NCBI GenBank assembly: GCA_001598975.1
Contig: BBXU01000239.1
Location: 1 to 11,595, forward strand
Direction of reading: 5' to 3'
Length of the DNA: 11,595 nt
Source: Parachlorella kessleri
Taxonomy: Eukaryota > Chlorophyta > Trebouxiophyceae > Chlorellales > Chlorellaceae
Numbering within the stretch: the stretch's first letter is position 1; every line of letters starts with the position of its first letter. The translations under genes were made by a program, and so were the position numbers. Below are positions 8,021 through 11,595 of the stretch, in pieces. The notes beneath the pieces are model-generated. The model had not been told where the DNA came from, made no database searches, and was given only the letters and a program-made list of their open reading frames with translations.

Positions 8021-11000
8021 ATGTCCAAATTAAAGAAACAGCAGAAGAAGAAACGATGGAGCGAGGTTGGCGTCAGCTGCCCAGCCTGGTACTGCTCCAA
8101 GGTTTGTCTCCCATCTTCTTCCTTTGTATCCTCTCTCCACTTAACTTGCACGTTTGACCATTAGTAACCTGTCACCAATCCCAGCCGTAAGCTCCATCGC
8201 TAGGCACGAGCACCAGCGCCCAGTCTCTAACAAGCGCCAGCAGCAAAAACCCTCTGGCCAGAACATCAGCCCTTAGTGCCTAGGCTACCAGGTGATGGGT
8301 ACTAGTGACTCAGCGGAGTTGGATTGCCTGGATGTAGGTGGAACAGCTGGCAGTCAGCAAGGCAGCATCTTCTGAGCTGCGGAGCTTTGGGGAACAGCTG
8401 AAGGCCTTCCTAGAACTACGTTCGACGTATGGGGAGTTAGAGAGCCTCAAGAAGATCTGCCCCTTGGTGGTAGAAGCTGCAGAAGCCAGCTTGGCCGAGG
8501 TAGGCAGCTGCAGGGGGGCCGAACGGGTGGTCCGGGCAAGCAGATGGTGGGTGGGTGTGGGTGGGGGGTGGGTTTTTGTTTCCAATTTCCAAGACACCAG
8601 AGACACATCACTTGAGCAGGGTTAGACTCAGATGGCTAGCGATTCCCTGCTTCGCTGCCATTCCCCTGCCTTCCAACGGTAATGGGCTGCAGCTACTAGC
8701 CAGGGTTCCTTGCCTCTCAAGCGCTCCTGCTCAACACCCGTGCCAACGAGCCCTGTGGCCGGTCATGCAGGGCTCACCCAGCGCCCAGGACGTGCACAGC
8801 ATGCTCAGCACCCTGGCGGAGCTGCTCTTCCTGGAGAACTCCCGCCCCCTGCACCGCCAGCTGCTGGCCCTGCTGCGCCCGCTGCCCGAGCCCTTCGGCA
8901 CAGCGCTTGGGGCCGTGATTTGCTCCCGGGTGGACCAGCTGGCACAGCAGACCCTGCCGAGCGACTGGGCGGAGGGCGGGTGTGATGTCGGGCCCGACAA
9001 GCAGGGGGCTGACGTGGCGCCAGCTGGACCCGCTGCTGACGTGGCGGGGCTGCAGAGCCCAGTAGCAACACAGTCAGCCCAAGACAGCAGTTCTAAGGGA
9101 GATGGGGCAGGCAGGGCTGGGAGCCCCACTGCTGCGCTTGCTGCGTTGCCTGAGACCCCTGCTGTGCCGCTGGGCCAGGCGCTGACCAGCCTGCTGGGCC
9201 TGCCGGCCATGAGGCCCTTCCTGGGCGCCGCTGCTGCGCCCGCTGTGGCCAGCGTGGTGCTCAGCATCAAGGGTGTGCTGAGCGGGGTCACAGCAGGGGC
9301 AGCAGGCAGCGGCAGTGCCGACGGGGTTGTTGAGGGGGGCGGGCCCGCTGCGCTCCACATCCCTCCCGGAGTGATGGAAGATGTGCAAGACGCAGGTATT
9401 ATGCTACTGGGAGAAGGAAAGGATTTGCAGAGGTTGTTGATGCTGTGCTGGTCTGGAGCTGGGAGGTGTCACTGCACCATTTAGTCAGCAAGCACAGTTG
9501 CTAGACTTACGGAAGATGGGTGCAAGCCTTTCCCCATTACCCAGATGCTACTGGCAACGCCACCAGGATCCTTTTAGTCAGCAACATGTAGTCAGCACCA
9601 TTTAGTCAGCAAGCACAGTATCCCTAGCAATGCAACTGACGGCTGCCTCCTCCGCTTGCATTGCTAGGGATACAGTGCTTGCTGAAAGGTGACAGCAGCA
9701 GGCACAGGGACCAAGTGAGAGGGGTGTGGATTACGTGCGGGTGAGGTGTTGGTCGTGGTCGTGGACCTTAAACACGATTGGTTATGGACTGTGTGGTGCT
9801 GGGAGCGAGTTGAGTTTACTCCTCCTGTGTGCACTGGGGCTCCCTAATCCCAATCCCCATGTGCACTGGTTGGACGGGTTTTGGGAGTTTCCCGTCTGAC
9901 ACCCATGCACCCCAGCCCCAGATCGAACCCCGGCCGATATACTAGCTGGGCGGCTTGGAGTTAAGGCGCCCAAGTTGAGGATTCAAGCCTCCATATCCAT
10001 GAAAGCGAGGGCTAGCGAGCCATGTGATGAAGGGGTGGCGGCCAGCTAGCAGCGCTCGAGTGGTGCATGCCATTAAACCGGTCACTGTCAGTGTGTCAAT
10101 CCTAGCTGTGATTTCAAGACCCAAGGTCGTTCCATTGTGGTGGGAATCCAGTGGTTCAGCCTGCAGCAAACGGTAGTGACTGCCTGCCTAGTAGCAGCCT
10201 GGTTGAGATTCATTTCTAGGTGTGACAAGATTGTGACTGACCCGCAAGGGTGGTGGAAAGCTGTAAGACTAGACTAGACTAGGTGTTGTTTGTTGTGAGG
10301 CGCCCCCAGCCCAATCACACTCCCACTCACCCAACCACCCTAACGTTTGTCATGCAGTGTCAGCCCTGTACTACATGCTCACCGCCTACAGCCACGAGTT
10401 GGCAGGAAGCCAGGAAGGCCGCAGGGCAGTGCTGCTGGCAGCAGATGCGCTGCTAGTAGCCCTCAAGGTATGGCAGGGCATGTCATGGGGTGGGCTTAGG
10501 TTGTTATCTTGTACCGGGGGTGGGCGGGCGGGTAACCCTTGAAGGGTAATGCTTGTAATGCTTGCCACCGCACAGCACAGCGCAGAAGTGCTTCCATGTT
10601 GAGCTTTGCCCCACAACTTCTTATGTCAGGGGCAATCAGGGACAGCCCTCACCTTAAGACAGACCTTAAGAAGTAGCTCTCCGCCCGGCAGAAAAGCAGC
10701 AGTGCCCAGGGCACCTTGTCTCAGGAATCCAGGGGAAAGTGGTTGGGAACCCTGAGGTGCCCCGCCATATATGGTGCATGGTGTTGAAAGGCGCCCACTA
10801 TCACAGTCCCGCCCTAGGCAGGCACGCGCTCCCAACAGTGGTGGTACTCCCTTTCACATGCAGATACTCTCTGACTGCCAACCAGCGCTTTGAGCTGAAC
10901 CCCTCTGTAGGGTACCGCGCTGGCCAGGGGGCCGCTGGCATTGATGACAGCCCTGGCCCTGTAACCCCCTCATCCTGTGGCTCTCATGCAAACAGCTTGC

Positions 11001-11533
11001 ATTGCCCCCTTGGTGCAGGGCAGCGTGCTCGCCAGGGAGACGCTGGCGTTGACCAACAGGGACCTGTAAACCCCTCATTCTGGGGCTCCCATATGGAATA
11101 TTCCGCAATATGCCCATGCAGGGCAGCGTGCTGGCCAGGGAAGCGCTGGCCTCTGCTGCGGTGGCCCTCTACGCGGCGGCCACTCTCCCCTCGGGCGACC
11201 CCCGCGCCGCCGCCCTCCACTTTTCTGAGGGGCTGCTTCTCCCGGGACCCGCAGCCGTGGACACACCCGCTCCCCTCGGCGCCGGCGCCGGCTCCACCAC
11301 AGCTGCACCACCAGCGGCTGCCCTAGGGGGTGGTAGTATCCCTACGCCAGCAGCAGAGCTGCGGTTGCGGAAGCCGGGCGGCGTGGCCAAGCTGGTGGCT
11401 GAAAGAGGGGGGCCGGGGGCGGTGGAGGGCCCGTCGCTGGGCCTGCTGGACGAGGAGCTGAGGTCCCGGGGTTCGTGCCTGGTGGCAGAGCTGCAGTCAC
11501 TCCCTGCCATCAGCCGGGTCTGTGCCCTGAAAG
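8021..11533 (+). CDS. THADA/TRM732-like helical-repeat protein, N-terminal part
   Basis: Exons: 8021-8101, 8338-8499, 8771-9395, 10358-10467 and 11122-11533, then a GTGAGC donor and the right edge. Phases agree at every junction, giving 463 codons plus one base. The N terminus is very basic (MSKLKKQQKKKRW). Leu/Ala-rich helices follow, including LAELLFLENSRPLHRQLLAL (~97-116) and AVSALYYMLTAYSHEL (~290-305). The order of these segments resembles the N-terminal half of plant THADA homologues, a recollection of the family and not a search result. THADA/TRM732 proteins are large armadillo-like scaffolds that assist 2'-O-methylation of tRNA position 32. Residues ~155-200 are a Gly/Ala/Ser-rich linker. 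Exon 3 could instead start at 8693, which adds 26 codons in frame. The DUF2428 region expected in this family lies downstream of the window, so the assignment is provisional. Confidence 0.6.
9475..9619. repeat. 24-bp direct repeat pair
   Basis: The 24 bases at 9475-9498 recur exactly at 9596-9619; both begin CACCATTTAGTCAGCAAGCA. The core TAGTCAGCA also appears around 9574 and 9589, making four copies within 130 bases. The second 24-mer overlaps the left arm of the hairpin. Confidence 0.85.
9606..9685. repeat. 30-bp near-perfect inverted repeat (hairpin)
   Basis: The left arm (9606-9635) begins TCAGCAAGCAC and ends CAATGCAA. The right arm (9656-9685) is its reverse complement with a single mismatch. 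A 20-base pyrimidine-rich loop (9636-9655) separates them. As RNA from the THADA-like pre-mRNA it would fold into an 80-base hairpin. It could be a small foldback transposon (MITE) relic or a small-RNA precursor; the sequence alone does not decide. Confidence 0.9.
9919..9995. repeat. tRNA-like (SINE-like) box cluster, tentative
   Basis: On the minus strand TAGTATATCGG resembles a tRNA A box and is followed closely by GGGGTTCGATC, a near-match to a B box. On the plus strand GGAGTTAAGGCG and GAGGATTCAAGCCTC resemble the D-arm and T-arm of another tRNA type. No complete cloverleaf forms, because the anticodon arms are missing. Remnants of tRNA-derived SINEs are a possible explanation, but chance is not excluded. 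Confidence 0.3.
10468..11121 (+). other. THADA-like intron 4 (654 bases)
   Basis: The donor is GTATGG after LLVALK and the acceptor is CCCATGCAG before GSVLARE, both in phase 0. Its last 210 bases are two diverged tandem copies of the start of the next exon. The earlier part shows nothing recognisable. Confidence 0.75.
10911..11170 (+). repeat. Three tandem copies of the start of THADA-like exon 5
   Basis: Units begin at 10911, 11019 and 11122, spaced 108 and 103 bases. Each starts right after TAG or CAG. Each reads, in the exon frame, as a variant of G-x-x-L-A-R-x-x-L-A: GTALARGPLALMTALAL, GSVLARETLAL and GSVLAREALAS. Copies 1 and 2 soon reach TAA in CTGTAA, then share a CCCCTCAT tail before the next acceptor. 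Only copy 3 stays open and is taken as the real exon. Confidence 0.85.
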
Positions 11534-11595
11534 GTGAGCCGTGCTTGTGGTAGGCGGTTGTGGTTGGGTGCTGGGTGGGAGTTGGCTGGGGGGGG

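Larger units (their letters stand above)
9396..10357 (+). other. THADA-like intron 3 (962 bases)
   Basis: The donor is GTATTA after a split Ala/Val codon and the acceptor is TCATGCAG. It contains a 24-bp direct repeat, a long hairpin (9606-9685), a cluster resembling polymerase III internal promoter boxes (9919-9995) and a GACTA tandem run near 10265-10281. No coding signal is seen. Confidence 0.75.

Noticed and set aside
8693..8770. Longer version of THADA-like exon 3
   Set aside because: It is in frame and not excluded, but the acceptor at 8769-8770 has a better pyrimidine-rich context and the extra 26 codons look unlike the flanking helices.
8731..9360. 209-codon open frame on the minus strand
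   Set aside because: It is the shadow of THADA-like exon 3. The plus-strand frame has matching splice phases and helical-repeat character, whereas the minus peptide is Ala/Pro/Ser-biased.

Overview
The window looks like nuclear DNA from a green alga, most likely a chlorophycean of the Chlamydomonas/Volvox/Haematococcus kind. The genes are broken into many short exons by GT-AG introns of roughly 90-960 bases. Coding sequence is GC-leaning with many Ala, Gly and Gln runs, and microsatellites are common. There are no bacterial operons, ribosome binding sites, rRNA or CRISPR structures. The organism call is an inference from gene architecture and protein families.

Layout. (1) About 1-2472, minus strand: the first 299 codons of a DHH/DHHA1-family phosphoesterase in four exons, continuing off the left edge. 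(2) 2473-4403: a 1.9 kb stretch without a confident gene. It holds a diverged second copy of the DHH gene's 5' end, short tandem repeats and one orphan open frame. (3) 4404-7743, minus strand: a complete eight-exon glycosyltransferase family 7 gene (beta-1,4-galactosyltransferase type) with an N-terminal signal anchor. Its exons join in phase to 412 codons. (4) 7744-8020: a 277-base divergent spacer, probably a shared promoter. (5) 8021 to the right edge, plus strand: the first five exons of a large helical-repeat protein that resembles THADA/TRM732, the partner subunit of a tRNA 2'-O-methyltransferase.

The three genes have no evident pathway link: one acts on phosphodiester or oligonucleotide substrates, one on Golgi glycans, and one probably on tRNA modification.

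The most unusual feature is a theme shared by all three genes. Short stretches spanning an exon-intron junction or the start codon are repeated, diverged, 70-310 bases away in neighbouring noncoding DNA, leaving decoy splice sites or a decoy start. This is seen at four splice junctions and one start region. A 30-bp near-perfect hairpin in a THADA-like intron and an apparent GC-AG intron in the DHH gene also deserve attention.
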